Positions 50,899 to 61,199 of a stretch of DNA of 63,977 bases are shown here, one piece after another. Origin of the DNA: Ilyonectria destructans (lineage: Eukaryota; Ascomycota; Sordariomycetes; Hypocreales; Nectriaceae); the NCBI GenBank assembly GCA_020740775.1, contig JAHEWK010000051.1, forward strand, positions 1 to 63,977, given 5' to 3'. How positions within the stretch are numbered: the stretch's first letter is position 1; each line of letters begins with the position of its first letter. A program made the translations under genes and the position numbers. Under the pieces are notes generated by a model. That model was not told the origin of the DNA. It was given only the letters and a program-made list of their open reading frames with translations, and searched no databases.

Positions 50899-53786
50899 CT
50901 CGATGGGTTGAGTATGTGGGGCAGGCCCTTTACGCCCCCATCTCTCCCCTGGAGAGATGGCTGCATTCATCGTATCTTTGACGCCTTCGTATCCCTCTAT
51001 CAGACCTTCGAATCATCCCAACTCCACCAACATAAAGCCAAATTATATATAATTATAGCATTAAAATGCCCTCAACTTGCTCTTTCTAATTATATCGAAT
51101 TTATCGCAAAAACGTCGATATGCAGCAAAGGCGGCGCGGTTGTATGTAGCAGGTCGCGAAACAACGCGTCCCACGCGTGCTAACGCATTCCAATAACGCA
51201 CACTGACAGTTAGGGAAACCTACGCTCGCTACCACGCCGACGAACACCTCGTTAAGAAGTATATCCGCCTCATAAAACAAGGCAAACGACTACCGAACCC
51301 AGAGTCTGACAGCACCGGTGGCGCGATGAACGCTTGTATCTCTATCGAAGAAGAAAGGGCGATAATCACCTATCTCCGGCAGGTAGAAAACACACCTTTC
51401 GCCCTAACTAAAGCTTATGCCGTAAACAAGGCCAATTATCTACGCCGACTTCAAGGTGCTAGCCCTATTTCTTCTTCTTAGCTTTCAAGGTTTAAGAAAA
51501 GGCATCCCGAGATATCCTTCAAGAAGGAGAAGCCCAAGGAAATTATCCGCATTAGTGCGGAGTTACAGATACCTGAGATACAGGCATGGTTTGCTGAATA
51601 TCGTAAGGTTATTCGCACTTATGATATTCTTCCTTAAAACCTTTAGAATTTTAACGAATCCCCCTTACAAATCGGCTTCACGAAAGGCAGCAGAAAGCTC
51701 GGCTATACAATGATGAAGAAGGCGAAAAGGCCTATATCCTTCCAACCGGGTAATAAGGAATCTTTAACGGCTGTCGATGCTATTAGCGCTGCTGGCAAAG
51801 CAATCCCTTCCTTCCTCATCCTTAGCGCTAAGATCCTGCTCGAGGACTATACGGCTTCAACTTTGAACGACGATATCATCCTCACAAGAACGAATTCTGG
51901 GTATAACAACACCGACCGGGCCTTCCAGTGGCTTCAACATTTCAATTGGTAGTCTTTTCACCACAGTGATAGCTTTGCCGGCTTCACTATTGAGCAGTGG
52001 TTTGGCTATCCGTATGACATTACAGAGTCAACTTTAAAGGAGCGATGCAAAGGCCGTTCGTTCCATCGTTAACGCATAAAGTCGGTGCCTCGGCTGCTAA
52101 TAATGGATAGATTTCATACTCATAAGGACCCTTAATTCGGCTGGTACTGCGAATTATTCAATATCATCCCTTTCAAGCTTCCCTCGCATACAAGCCATCT
52201 CACATAACCGCTTGATGTTGGTGTTTACCAGCATATAAAGTCACAGCAACAAAAGTACCTCTTGGAGCACGTGTAAGGCGTCGGGATGCAGGTATCTCGA
52301 TATAACTTCCTTTGCATGTAGAATGATATCTATCGGAAGGCGTTCCGGGCCTGTTACATCTATGGTAGGTTCGAAAAAGCAGGCCTTTGGCCTATATCTG
52401 AAGACATCGTCTTAGAACCCCTGATTCAACAGGAAGCCGACCGCAAGGAGCCTCTCTTTCTGGGTCGGATCCAGTCTATCGAGATGACGCCCCGACGCGC
52501 AAAACGCAAGCTTCAGGCCGTCCTGGAGACGGACATCTTCAATGAAAGCATAACGAACGTTATGAAGGATGTGATAACGGCACTCGACGTTTCTATCATC
52601 TCTCAGCAGGCCCAGAATCGCATCCATAAGCTTACGGAGGAGCGCATCAGCCGTGAGGCACGACGTACGAAGACCCGACGGCAGATTCAAGGCGTCAAAG
52701 ATGGCGCTCTTTCCATGGGTCAGCTTCGAGCCAAAGTGAAGGCACGAGCAGATGAGGAATACGAAGATGAAGCAAAACAGCTTACCCGAGCCCAAGAGAA
52801 GATGATGAGGGATATCCAGAAGCAAGAACAAGAAAAGGCTCGTAAAGACCGTGTCGGTCAGCCGGTCTTACGAAGCAGGGCGGCGGCGGCGGCGAAGAAA
52901 CAGGCTGAAGAAGACTATCGCGAGAAGTTAAACAGCCAGATCCCTGAAGAAGAAAAAGACCAAGCAACACAGCTTCTTAAGCAATGGAACAAAGCCGATG
53001 ACCTTAAGAAGTGGTCTCTTTATCACACAAGGCCTCTGCCTATCCTCAAGATGCTACCGGAAGTTGTTAAGTGGAAAAGGGAGGCAGAGGCATAGGCACA
53101 AGAGCGAGTGGCTCAAGAGCTACAACTTCCTGACCTCCCGGAAGATACACAAGCCGACCCCGAGGCTCCGGGAGACTACCTATCGCTAGGGCTTTCGTCG
53201 ATGCCTCTTATACCTCCGAGTGACTCCTCTGGTGTTCAAGTTGTCCTAGAAGGGGGCAACCGCAGCCAACCGAACCCCTTTGCGCTACCCTTCACTCATC
53301 AGCCCCTGGGCTTATCACAGGCAGAAGAAGAAGCCGTGATATATAAGATTATGGAAGAAATTACTGCGCAGGAAGTGGTAGATGATGAAGATGATGATAA
53401 TCGTCTTATTACGCCGAGGAATCCTCATTTGAATGCATCGTGGTCTTCTTCTGACGACGATGAAGATGCCTCTTTTATTGTTAGTGTAGGGCGGCGAATT
53501 ACATTGCCGCCGGGACGTAAGCGAAGGTATCAGGAATAAGAACAACAGCCCTCATTCCACCATATATCGAGAAAAATAGAAAGGAAAAAAATACAGCACG
53601 TATAATAGTACCTATGCTTTACTGTGAATTGATTTTTTGAAGATATATTTAAGTTTGATGAGGATATATTGATTTGAAGGTCTGATAGAGGGATACGAAG
53701 GCGTCAAAGATACGATGAATGCAGCCATCTCTCCAGGGGAGAGATGGGGGCGTAAAGGGCCTGCCCCACCTACTCAACCCATCGAG
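50899..53786 (+). mobile_element. Pogo-type transposon with about 117-bp inverted repeats, degenerate
   Basis: The 2888-bp element is flanked by TA (50897-50898 and 53787-53788). Terminal inverted repeats start CTCGATGGGTTGAGTA and match over about 117 bp with two mismatches seen. Each contains an inner palindrome (CCATCTCTCCCCTGGAGAGATGG split as CCATCTCTCC/GGAGAGATGG). The transposase inside has nine stops. The good repeats and the ruined gene contrast, which may mean the ends were kept because related enzymes still move them. Confidence 0.92.
51179..53539 (+). pseudogene. Pogo-type transposase with nine TAA/TAG stops
   Basis: A single frame keeps family sense from about 51179 to TAA 53537-53539: SRFKKRHPEISFKKEKPKEI, NLQNFNESPLQIGFTKGSRK (first acidic site, DE now NE), GNKESLTAVDAISAAGKAIP, RLLIMDRFHTHKDP (second Asp), LPSHTSHLT-x-PLDVGVYQHI (third Asp), then a long charged helical region and an acidic tail ending LPPGRKRRYQE. 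Stops begin at 51479, 51635, 51950, 52070, 52133, 52205, 52274, 52319 and 53093. All are TAA or TAG. Eight fit Gln and the first fits Trp. There are no frameshifts from 51215 onward. The 5' end is not clear. Confidence 0.85.
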
Positions 53787-53952
53787 TAGGACTCGTTGCA
53801 GTTGTCATTGGGAGAGGGAGGAGCAGTTGGGGAGGGTGGTACTTTTAGTGCTCCATTTTAGCAGAAAAGGAGGTAAAATCGCACACAGAAAGATTGCTGT
53901 TGGTACAAAACCGGCTTGGCTTCGCCTGGGTACCACTGTGTGGCAGATCCAG

Positions 53953-54133
53953 CCTGCCTACAGTGGCTGCAGCTGCCTGCTACAGCTGCTACCCCCTAAA
54001 CCGGCAAAGCTTTCATCTGTGTATAAGAGCTGCACGGCTCCCGTGCAGCTTCACATGGAGCTCTTGCTCCTCAGATAATTCTCATCAATTAACATGATGC
54101 CAAATGTGATCCTTGCGGAGCCAATTGTCTGAC
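53953..54133 (+). repeat. Dispersed hairpin repeat R1, copy c
   Basis: Plus-strand copy of the repeat seen at 40424-40615: CCTGCCTACAGTGGCTGCAG, CCTAAACCGGCAAAGCTTTC, AGAGCTGCACGG, CTCAGATAATTCTCATCAAT and GAGCCAATTGTCTGACA. The two copies are colinear over about 180 bp. Confidence 0.85.
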
Positions 54134-54418
54134 ACACTGTCTATAACTACCGTGTAACTTTAAGCGATACTGGCCGCTGCCACGACCGCCACCCTGTGGA
54201 GCACTGGGCAGTTCAGCAACTCGCGCCATTCCAAGTTGAGGTTGCCGCCGCGCTAATCCGTAAAGTGCTCGCCCACAGATGCTTATTAACTACGGAGCAT
54301 TTATCTGGGGCCTGACATTGTCTTCCCTAACCCGTAACTTCCCTCAACCGTAACTTCCCTCAACCACCACCTGCATAGTTAAGACATGTTTGCAAACTTT
54401 GAGCTGTGGTCGGGTGGC
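54134..54418. other. Promoter region of the Zn2Cys6 regulator
   Basis: GC-balanced sequence between the R1 repeat and the start codon. A tandem CCGTAACTTCCCTCAA word occurs near 54338-54363. No specific binding site can be named. Confidence 0.35.
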
Positions 54419-55947
54419 ATGGTCGAGCACTCGAACAAGGCAAGTCTGCCGCGATCCACAAGCGGTTGCATTCCCTGTACGTTCCTTGACCCCTGCTCTC
54501 AGCGCAACTCGCCTACTGCCAACGGCGCTAATTACGTGTGACCAAAGGCCGCCGCACCAAGAAAAAGTGCGACGAGAGGCGGCCGGCTTGCGGGCGCTGT
54601 GTACGGCGAAGTCAAGGCGAGTGCACTTGGCCGCGGCCTACATCCTCGCCCTCCTCCGCCACGGGCCCAGATGACGGACAGCAGCCTCAGGATGGGAGAG
54701 AGACTACTCTGTGCACAGTGAGGCCTAGCACCGATTCTGTGCTTGGCATATGTGCCACCATGCCGGGTATCCAACCTGCGTTTGCCTGGGAGCTGATGTG
54801 CTATGCCAACCGCGCAATTCACGGCGCCTACTTTGACGATCACTACTCGATCTTTATCCCCTTACTCCCGCTGCTGGCCGAGTTTCCCTCTTATGCTTAC
54901 ACATGGCTGGCACTAGGGGCTGCTCAACTGGCGCAGCAACTACCGTCCGCAGAGAACCCATTGCGACTCATGTCGCTAGAATACCACTCGCAGGCAATAG
55001 GCAGCCTGCGCCAACACCTCCACTCTGCCCCAGTACCTCAGGAATGGGCCCTGTGCTCCATGCTGCTACTTCACATTTTCGAAAAGTTTGGCGACGGGTA
55101 CCGATCGCCCTCGGATGCACATGTCAAGTCGGCGCGAAGCATCTTTCTCCGCCATTTCACCCATTCGCCTCCGAGAGACATGCGCCACATTCTACAGCTA
55201 GAGAGCCTGGTATACCGAGTCGCCATTACTAGCACTTTCCGGCTAGGGCCCATGTGTCACCTGGAGGAATACTCCTCCCTGGACGAGCTCCTCGATATAT
55301 GGGCGTCGTCACCGATCACTTGTGGTTTGTGGCAACATAGCCTCTGGATCGGTCTGCGGCCGCCCATATTCAATGCAGTCTTTAAGCTATCAGTCCTCCT
55401 CCGTCTCGTGCCCCTCCAACCTTCCTGGAGGTCTGAGCTGGACAAGCTAGAGGGCAACTTTCGGCACTATCTTGGGCCTTATGAGGCGTGGCCGTCGCAC
55501 ATGGGCGACCCAGATCATCCACCGGATAGCGGTGGCAGGCCTTGCTTGTCGCTAGCAGACCAGGCCCGCGCCGCGCACTGCCTTTACGCTTATGCCTGCC
55601 ACATAATCACGACCAAATTGCGGGACCCTGAGTCAACGCAGTCTGGGGATCAGGTCCGTCGAGTATCCCGCCTCGGTTTCCGCCTTCTGGCGTACCTGGC
55701 AAAAGCCGGGTTCCTATCACCAGTGTTGATATGGCCAGCCACCATCATCAGTCTCGCCGCGTCGAGTCCGGAGGACCAGGATATAGCGACGCTGTACATC
55801 AACGGTCTAGCCCACAAGTCTGGATCACGGGCCATTACATCAGTAATGCGCCTTCTGCACCTTGCATGGACGAGAACCAGTAAAGAATGGCCGGCCGGAA
55901 CGAATATACTCTTTGACTTCGAAGCGCTCGGCGACGTTTTTATCTGA
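54419..55947 (+). CDS. Zn2Cys6 transcription factor, 485 aa
   Basis: Two exons, 54419-54476 and 54548-55947, are joined by a 71-bp GT-AG intron that splits a cysteine codon of the zinc cluster. Splicing gives SGCIPCRRTKKKCDERRPAC and then GRCVRRSQGEC, a full C-x2-C-x6-C-x6-C-x2-C-x7-C binuclear cluster; without the intron the first two cysteines are lost. The start MVEHSNKASLPRSTSG is the only in-frame ATG. The rest resembles the fungal-specific regulatory domain (Fungal_trans_2 type): IHGAYFDDHYSIFIPLLPLL, AYTWLALGAAQLAQQLPS, LCSMLLLHIFEKFGDG and ITSVMRLLHLAWTRTSKEWP. It should be a nuclear activator or repressor with unknown targets. The nearby nitrilase-like gene is a possible target only by proximity. 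No stops. Confidence 0.88.
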
Positions 55948-55959
55948 ATGGCAATGAAC

Positions 55960-56190
55960 TTGCATGGCTTTGGGCAAGCGTGGGAGATCCTGAAGACAAT
56001 GGACTATCTGTTCGTAAATTCAGGCAGGCTGCGGAGGACACCCGGTTCGAGGAAGCCTCTCATTTCAAGTCGGGAATTGACTGCGGATGGGCGACGCTCG
56101 AAGAGACTATTACGTCAAAACGGATCGTACACCTGTCTATCAAGCCGCGCTAGCGCTTCACCCATCCTATGGCTACGACTACTCTGAGCG
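55960..56190 (+). pseudogene. hAT-type transposase fragment, frameshifted
   Basis: Starting right after the regulator's stop, the frame reads RKFRQAAEDTRFEEASHFKS and GIDCGWATLEE, then after a shift of two bases YYVKTDRTPVYQAALALHPS and YGYDYSERH. The AALALHPSYGY block is typical of the C-terminal half of hAT transposases. The fragment ends at the small TA-flanked palindromic element at 56197. Confidence 0.55.
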
Positions 56191-56196
56191 GCACTA

Positions 56197-56241
56197 CCCG
56201 TTGGTCCATGTGTGGGGCAAGCCCCAAGGCGGACCAACGGG
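56197..56241. mobile_element. 45-bp TA-flanked micro-element with CCCGTTGG ends
   Basis: TA (56195-56196) CCCGTTGGTCC ... GGACCAACGGG TA (56242-56243), with 11-bp perfect ends and a 23-base centre containing GGGGCAAGCCCC. The first eight bases of each end equal those of the 2832-bp pogo element at 36033, and the centre shares GTGGGGCAAGCC with that element's terminal repeat. It looks like the two termini of a relative fused after a huge internal deletion. Confidence 0.75.
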
Positions 56242-56324
56242 TAAATAAACTCTACTGTACAAAGGCTGTGCTGTGTTCTGCCGTTTTTTTGTGTTCTGTC
56301 CGCACTCTTTAACAAGACCCACCA

Positions 56325-56489
56325 CCGTCCGTGCACCTCGTTTTGCCTCGCCAACACAACACTTCCGTCCGTGCACCCTGTTTTGCCTCGCCAACACAAC
56401 AATTCCGTCCGTGCACCATGTTTTACCTCGCTCGCCAACACAATAATTCCATCCGTGCAACCCTCTCTCTCTTTCTCTCTCTCTCTCTA
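56325..56489. repeat. 40-bp tandem repeat followed by CT microsatellite
   Basis: Units starting CCGTCCGTGCACC recur at 56325, 56365 and 56405, with a partial, altered unit at 56449; each includes GTTTTGCCTCGCCAACACAA. The next 30 bp are nearly pure CT repeats. Confidence 0.85.
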
Positions 56490-56726
56490 GACATATACAT
56501 CCACTTTCCGCAATCTCAAACCTGACTGATAGAAGTAGCTATACACCTTTCTTTAATCAAGCTTGATTGAAGCTATAGGTATCTTCCTTCAAGCAGTTGC
56601 GTTTGAAATCCTACTACCAATCTTTCCTTATGCTTATGCAGCCACATTTGAGATTCTACTACCTTTCTTCATGCAGCTGTATCTGAGATTCTACTATTTT
56701 ATACTTTCTCTCTAGTTCTCTCCACT

Positions 56727-57100
56727 ATGTCTAACCACTTTACCTTCCACTCGCCTACACCCTCTCTCTTCTCCCCCTCGACCGCGCCAATAGCACCAAC
56801 AACTCCGCTTGAATCGTTAGCCCATCTAGGATTATGGGTTGACCTACAATCCAAGCTGCTTATCTGTACCCAGCCGACATGTAGATATGCCCTTGGCAGT
56901 AGTCCAACCTGTGTTACATCGCACCTACGAGATAAACACAATCTCCCGAGGCATACCAGAAAGGGTTTATCAAAGCTCCTGCGAACCCTTGGGCTCTACA
57001 ACCCAACTGATGTCGACCCTCTGGCCGATGCATCACCTGAGCACGCGAAGCTTAAGGTCTATGACGGCTTCGCCTGTTGCCACTGCCCGTTCAGGACAAT
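56727..57100 (+). pseudogene. OrsD-like (DUF3505-type) zinc-finger protein, N-terminal fragment
   Basis: The frame opens at ATG 56727 and has the pattern common to fungal OrsD-domain proteins: LICTQPTCRYALGSSPTCVT, SHLRDKHNLPRHTRKGLSKL, LYNPTDVDPLADASPEHAKL and a second cysteine pair YDGFACCHCPFRTI. The domain normally continues for over a hundred residues. Here it is cut where the hAT element's end (CAGGGTTCAAAGCCAC) begins at 57101. The TA/CT-rich leader (56500-56726) may be its promoter. Confidence 0.65.
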
Positions 57101-57293
57101 CAGGGTTCAAAGCCACTATACTCCACTACACATTCGAGGATATGGAATTGATGTGGATGAGGACTAAGATCACGGCGGTGGAATGGATGGATATGGATCC
57201 ATTATGGATGTGAATCCACAATGTGGAAAGGATTTCCACATAACGAGCAAGGGACTTACTCCCTTGCATAACTCAACCCCTGGCATATCGCCA

Positions 57294-59783
57294 TCATTCC
57301 CTCGAAGGTTCTGTCAGTATCTGATCCAACTGCCCGATCAATCCTGCACGTAGCCAACTGCGTAAAGTCTGGCACAGGCCGATAGTTGAAGCATCTAGCC
57401 GATTCCTAAGCCTCGTAACCATCTGCCCGGCCACTGAAAATAACCTCTCACACTCTGCTGACATAGGGGCCACAGTCAGTAAATCCAGGGCCATCCTACT
57501 CAATTTGGGGTACTTGAGCCGCCTGGTGTGCCAGTATTCGTATGGGTCAGTAACGAGGGCGTCAGAATCGTCGATATTGCGTTGCCACTGATCGTACTCA
57601 TCGAGATCCAACCCTCTGTACAATGACGAAGGAGATGCCCCGGCAGACTCGTCAATAGCCTGATTCTGAAGAGTTAGCCCTCGTTTGCTGTTAGGCCAGG
57701 CTGTAAACTTGTTCCTTGAGGATTTAAGACGTTTACTTGCAGGTAAATCAGAGTCTTGATCTTCAGAAAATAAGTCCTTATATTCGCATTCCCACAGATC
57801 CTGAATAATCGCTTTGGCTTTGATAATCCACGTCCGCCGCTTAGCATCATCACCCCACAGATTGTGGAATAATGCCCAGCGGTAAGCAGGATGGAGAGCC
57901 GCCGCGCCGTAGATCACAGGACTGTCGTTGAGGTATTGATAATACTCATCGAGCTTTATCCAGCCTAGGTTAATATTAACGGCGAGATGCCCAGAGTCAG
58001 GGAGGCCAACGGCTATCTTTTTGGCGGATTCGAGGGACTCGAGAAGATATTCGTACGCATGAAGAAGATCCCAGCTTGTACCTTCGAGTCGTGACTCGGT
58101 TAGCCATACCAATTACAGACTGACTCCATCCAGCCAGGACTTACCGGATAATGGAAGCTCAATCTCATCTTCTTGACCTTGCTTTTGGTGTTTCCCCTGT
58201 CCATCACCCTCCAAGGCTTTGACTACTAGCTGAAAGTCTAGTAGGATATCGCGGAGCGCCTGGAGCACATGCCAGTCGCTGCTTGAAATCCGGTTCTCTT
58301 CCTTCAAAAAGAACGGCATCCTGGCCCCCTTCCTAACGGAGCCACTTTTCGTAAGATTCGCTTTGTTCCACTCACTCAACGCTCGCTGGATAAAAGGGTC
58401 GTAAAACGGCTGCAAAATAAGAGCCCGGTCGATCATGGCTAGCTGGGAAAGCCAACGGGTAGCGTTATCTAATACAACGCCAACAGGATCATGGCTTTGG
58501 ATCGCTGGATCGTCGGATAGTTGGGATTCGACCTGCTGGACTTTTTTAAGGACGTCAGTCCAGATATCGGATCTGTTAACCTCCTGCAAATGCAGTTAAA
58601 ACAAGCCGGAAAACAGGAAAGTTAGAAATCAATGTAGTAAAAATAAGAAAAGATTCGGCTTACCACAGCGAAGTTATGCCATTTACCCACTGGACCCCTT
58701 TTGCGCCACTGCTCATGTTCCCTCGCCGCCGTCAATTGGCCATCGTAGATCTGTTGCTCGAACGAGTTTGGATCTTGGCCAAATAGCATGTGTTTCACCA
58801 ATGCAGCGAACCCAGCGCTTCTTCCAGTCGAATCCTAGCTCATGGCCCAGCTCTTCCATCGTTGTTTTGTTATTCGAGGCGTTATCCAGCGTAAAGTAGC
58901 CCAGCTTATCCCCAATCTCGAACTCCCGGACGATGTCGAGTATCTGCTCAGCGATATTCTCGCCTGTGTGCCGGCCTAGTGGCTCCGGAAGGCCGAGAAC
59001 GCACTTCCGGGGCCTGTTATCCAGATCCCTGAATATACAAGTAACGCCGTAAAGAGCATGCCTGTTCCCGGATCGCCATCCATCAAACTGGATATGGATC
59101 TGGCCTGGGCTCTTCCGAAGCGTCTCTCGTACAGCCGATTTATTCGCGTTGAATTTTCTTTCGGCGATCGCGCGTACCGTTACATCGGATATGTGAGCTT
59201 CTGTAATGGAAACAGAAGGGTTGAGATATTCGAAGATCGCTCGCAGGTCAGGATCTTTCGCGGTGGTGAACGATCGATTCGTGTTGACGATCCAGTTTAC
59301 GATCATCTGTTGAAATGCGGCTTTATTAAACCGCTTGATTAATAGATTCGTTATTTCTTGATCGCGGGGGACCTCTGGATTCAATCGAAGTAACGTAGCA
59401 ATTGAACGGGCGGGTGTTGCAACGGTAAATTTCAGGGCCTGCCTTTTACCTGAAGGATCGACTATGCCGTTGTGATCCTTGAACAAGTGGCTCTCAGCGT
59501 TCTGCAGGCCCTTATAGTTGTAATTCTTCGGCCTCGGATCCTTCCGTTTGATACATATACAACAGACCCAGCGGCGTTCCTTCGTTGCTATATTCTGAAT
59601 GTCGTACCCAAACCGGTAGACCCATTGACGCGTGTGGCCATCTCTTTCGGACAAAGTTCAGCCTCTGAACAAGCGAAATAGCCGTTGTTCGTCTTCTGTT
59701 CGTTCGGGGATCGCCGCCGTCGATTTCCCTTGCGCAGAGGGCTCGAGAGTACCTGGTCGAGAATCGGGCTGATAGTCGGCCAT
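57294..59783 (-). pseudogene. hAT transposase, broken by stops and a small deletion
   Basis: The minus-strand reading starts MADYQPDSRPGTLEPSAQGK. A BED-like finger region follows (WVCCICIKRKDPRPKNYNYK; LQNAESHLFKDHNGI), then IKRFNKAAFQQMIVNWIVN, the hAT core (PGQIHIQFDGWRSGNRHALY; KLGYFTLDNASNN), DNATRWLSQLAMIDRALIL, GAAALHPAYRWALFHNLWG, and the C-terminal dimerisation domain (LKYPKLSRMALDLLTVAPMS; AECERLFSVAGQMVTRLRNR). Damage: TGA at 59658-59660 (Trp context), a short deletion near 58805 that removes the GHxxNLAAKA block and shifts the frame, and TAA at 58110-58112. An intron with GTAAGC donor and TTTGCAG acceptor lies at about 58590-58668. Confidence 0.82.
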
Positions 59784-59902
59784 TGTGATACGATATTTGC
59801 AGCTGAAGCTTTGATGCCAGTCAGAATGAGCCAAAGTACCGGTAGTCGGACGCATTGGCATTGTCAGACAATTAAAATCCACATAGTCGAAGGTCTAATA
59901 GC

Positions 59903-60010
59903 ATCAGCTAATTGATGAGAATTATCTGAGGAACGCGTCCTCCATGAGGAAATGCACGGGATCGTGCAGATCTTTATTCTGCCAGCCAGGCAGCTGCGGT
60001 CGCGAGCAGC
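59903..60010 (-). repeat. Dispersed hairpin repeat R1, copy d
   Basis: On the minus strand: CGCAGCTGCCTGGCTGGCAG, ATCTGCACGATCCCGTGCA and TTCCTCAGATAATTCTCATC. It keeps the hairpin (TGCACG/CGTGCA) and the AGATAATTCTCATCAATTA core, while the distal part seen in copies b and c is absent. It is inside the hAT element, upstream of the transposase. Confidence 0.7.
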
Positions 60011-60321
60011 ATCATGGGAACAGCTGAACAGCCATTCCAGGTAGCTTGATATCGGTAGGGAACAGGTATGCGTTGTCTTAAACCTGGCATATTAGTTAAC
60101 ACATACTTTAAACTCAACCTATTAACTAAGGGTTCTGTGGTATTTGTAAACCTCCGCTAAGATTAAGGAAATATCCACTGCATTCCACAATTTCCACATG
60201 TGGCCCGGCTCCCGTGGAGTGGTAGTAAATCCACAACTGGGTCTGATGGAATGGAGTGTATTTGATATGGATCCATATGTGAGTCCATATGTGGGTTTTC
60301 GTGGAGTGGCTTTGAACCCTG

Positions 60322-60441
60322 GCCGCTCGAGAACGTTTTGCTGAGATCCACCAGCTGTTCAGTGAGACCTATCCAGGGCGGTCCATTCAGAGCCTACAGG
60401 TGCATTACTCTACGAAGCTCAAGAGTCGGGAGAGATCCTAG
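60322..60441 (+). pseudogene. Myb/SANT-like domain fragment
   Basis: A 39-residue frame directly after the hAT end reads ERFAEIHQLFSETYPGRSIQ and SLQVHYSTKLKSRERS before TAG 60439-60441. This helix-turn-helix-like pattern with IHQLFxxxYPGRSxxSLQ is typical of Myb/SANT-like DNA-binding modules in fungi. It lacks its first helix and any partner domain. A further unrecognised frame lies at 60451-60696. Confidence 0.45.
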
Positions 60442-60707
60442 TATGTTGCGGTGGTGGGATGTCAGAATCTGCCAGGAGCTCGTTTAACCTTGAGATCAGT
60501 AATGGATGCTCTTGGGTTTGAGGAGCACAAGAGCTTAGTGGTCTTCTTCTTTGGATCAGATTATACTCTTAGGGTTAAGCCCAAATGCAATCTGCCTGTC
60601 CACTCTACCAGGTCGCACAAGTCCATGGTCGAGGCATTGGGGATGTTTCGTCGTCCCTATGAGAACCCTACCCTCTTGAGACGCGACTCCGTCTAAGATG
60701 GTGAGAA

Positions 60708-61188
60708 CTAGCCGATGACAACTCGGGCGCCTTCCTTGCCCAACACACCCCTCTCCTTGGGTTTCGGGCGGTTGTTCCGCCCTTTCTTGCTCTTCAGGAA
60801 TCTAACCTTGCCGCCTGAGCCCTCGTTCTTGCCGTCGGCGGCATTATTGGCATCCGTCGGTAGGGTCGCATCCTGGCGTGCCAACTCCGACCAGCTACCA
60901 CCTCCATCGAGCGTCACCTGAACGCCCCCAGTGGGACTTGTAACTCGTTGGCCCGCGATAATGGGGTGGTGGCGGTTTCGGAAGTCGTTCTGGTACGGTG
61001 GGGGACGGGCCGGTCGGCTGGGACGGCCCTGTCGGCTCTCGTTGCTGGTGCTTGAATTGAGAGGTGATGGCTGGTATGCCCCATTCGTTGCCGGCAGGGT
61101 GGTGGCCTCATCAGTCGTGATGGCCTGAGGAGCGTTGTCCGGGTCGGGTTGCGCCTCATCATTAAGGCCTTGGGCGGCTTCAGTGATC
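60708..61188 (-). pseudogene. 3' exon of an unrecognised gene, 5'-truncated
   Basis: A good acceptor site (GTGCTAACCCCAACAG, with branch point) precedes 61188. From there the minus-strand frame stays open to TAG at 60708: RITEAAQGLNDEAQPDPDNA, Pro/Arg-rich middle (RPSRPARPPPYQN), SPTGGVQVTLDGGGSWSELA and a basic end (VRFLKSKKGRNNRPKPKERG). The composition suggests a disordered nuclear or RNA-binding tail. The upstream exons are replaced by a hAT fragment. The function is unknown. Confidence 0.4.
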
Positions 61189-61199
61189 CTGTTGGGGTT

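Larger units (their letters stand above)
57101..60321 (-). mobile_element. hAT-family transposon, degenerate
   Basis: The left end CAGGGTTCAAAGCCACT (57101-57117) is repeated in inverse at 60305-60321. Subterminal regions are full of TGGATCCAT/GTGGAT/TCCAC words. The transposase is on the minus strand. A copy of the dispersed R1 repeat (59903-60010) lies inside the 5' part. The flanking 8-mers do not match (AGGACAAT and GCCGCTCG), so this insertion has been rearranged or the flanks replaced. Confidence 0.75.

Noticed and set aside
56727..57167. OrsD-like frame as an intact small gene
   Set aside because: The domain is truncated and its last 22 codons are hAT terminal sequence.
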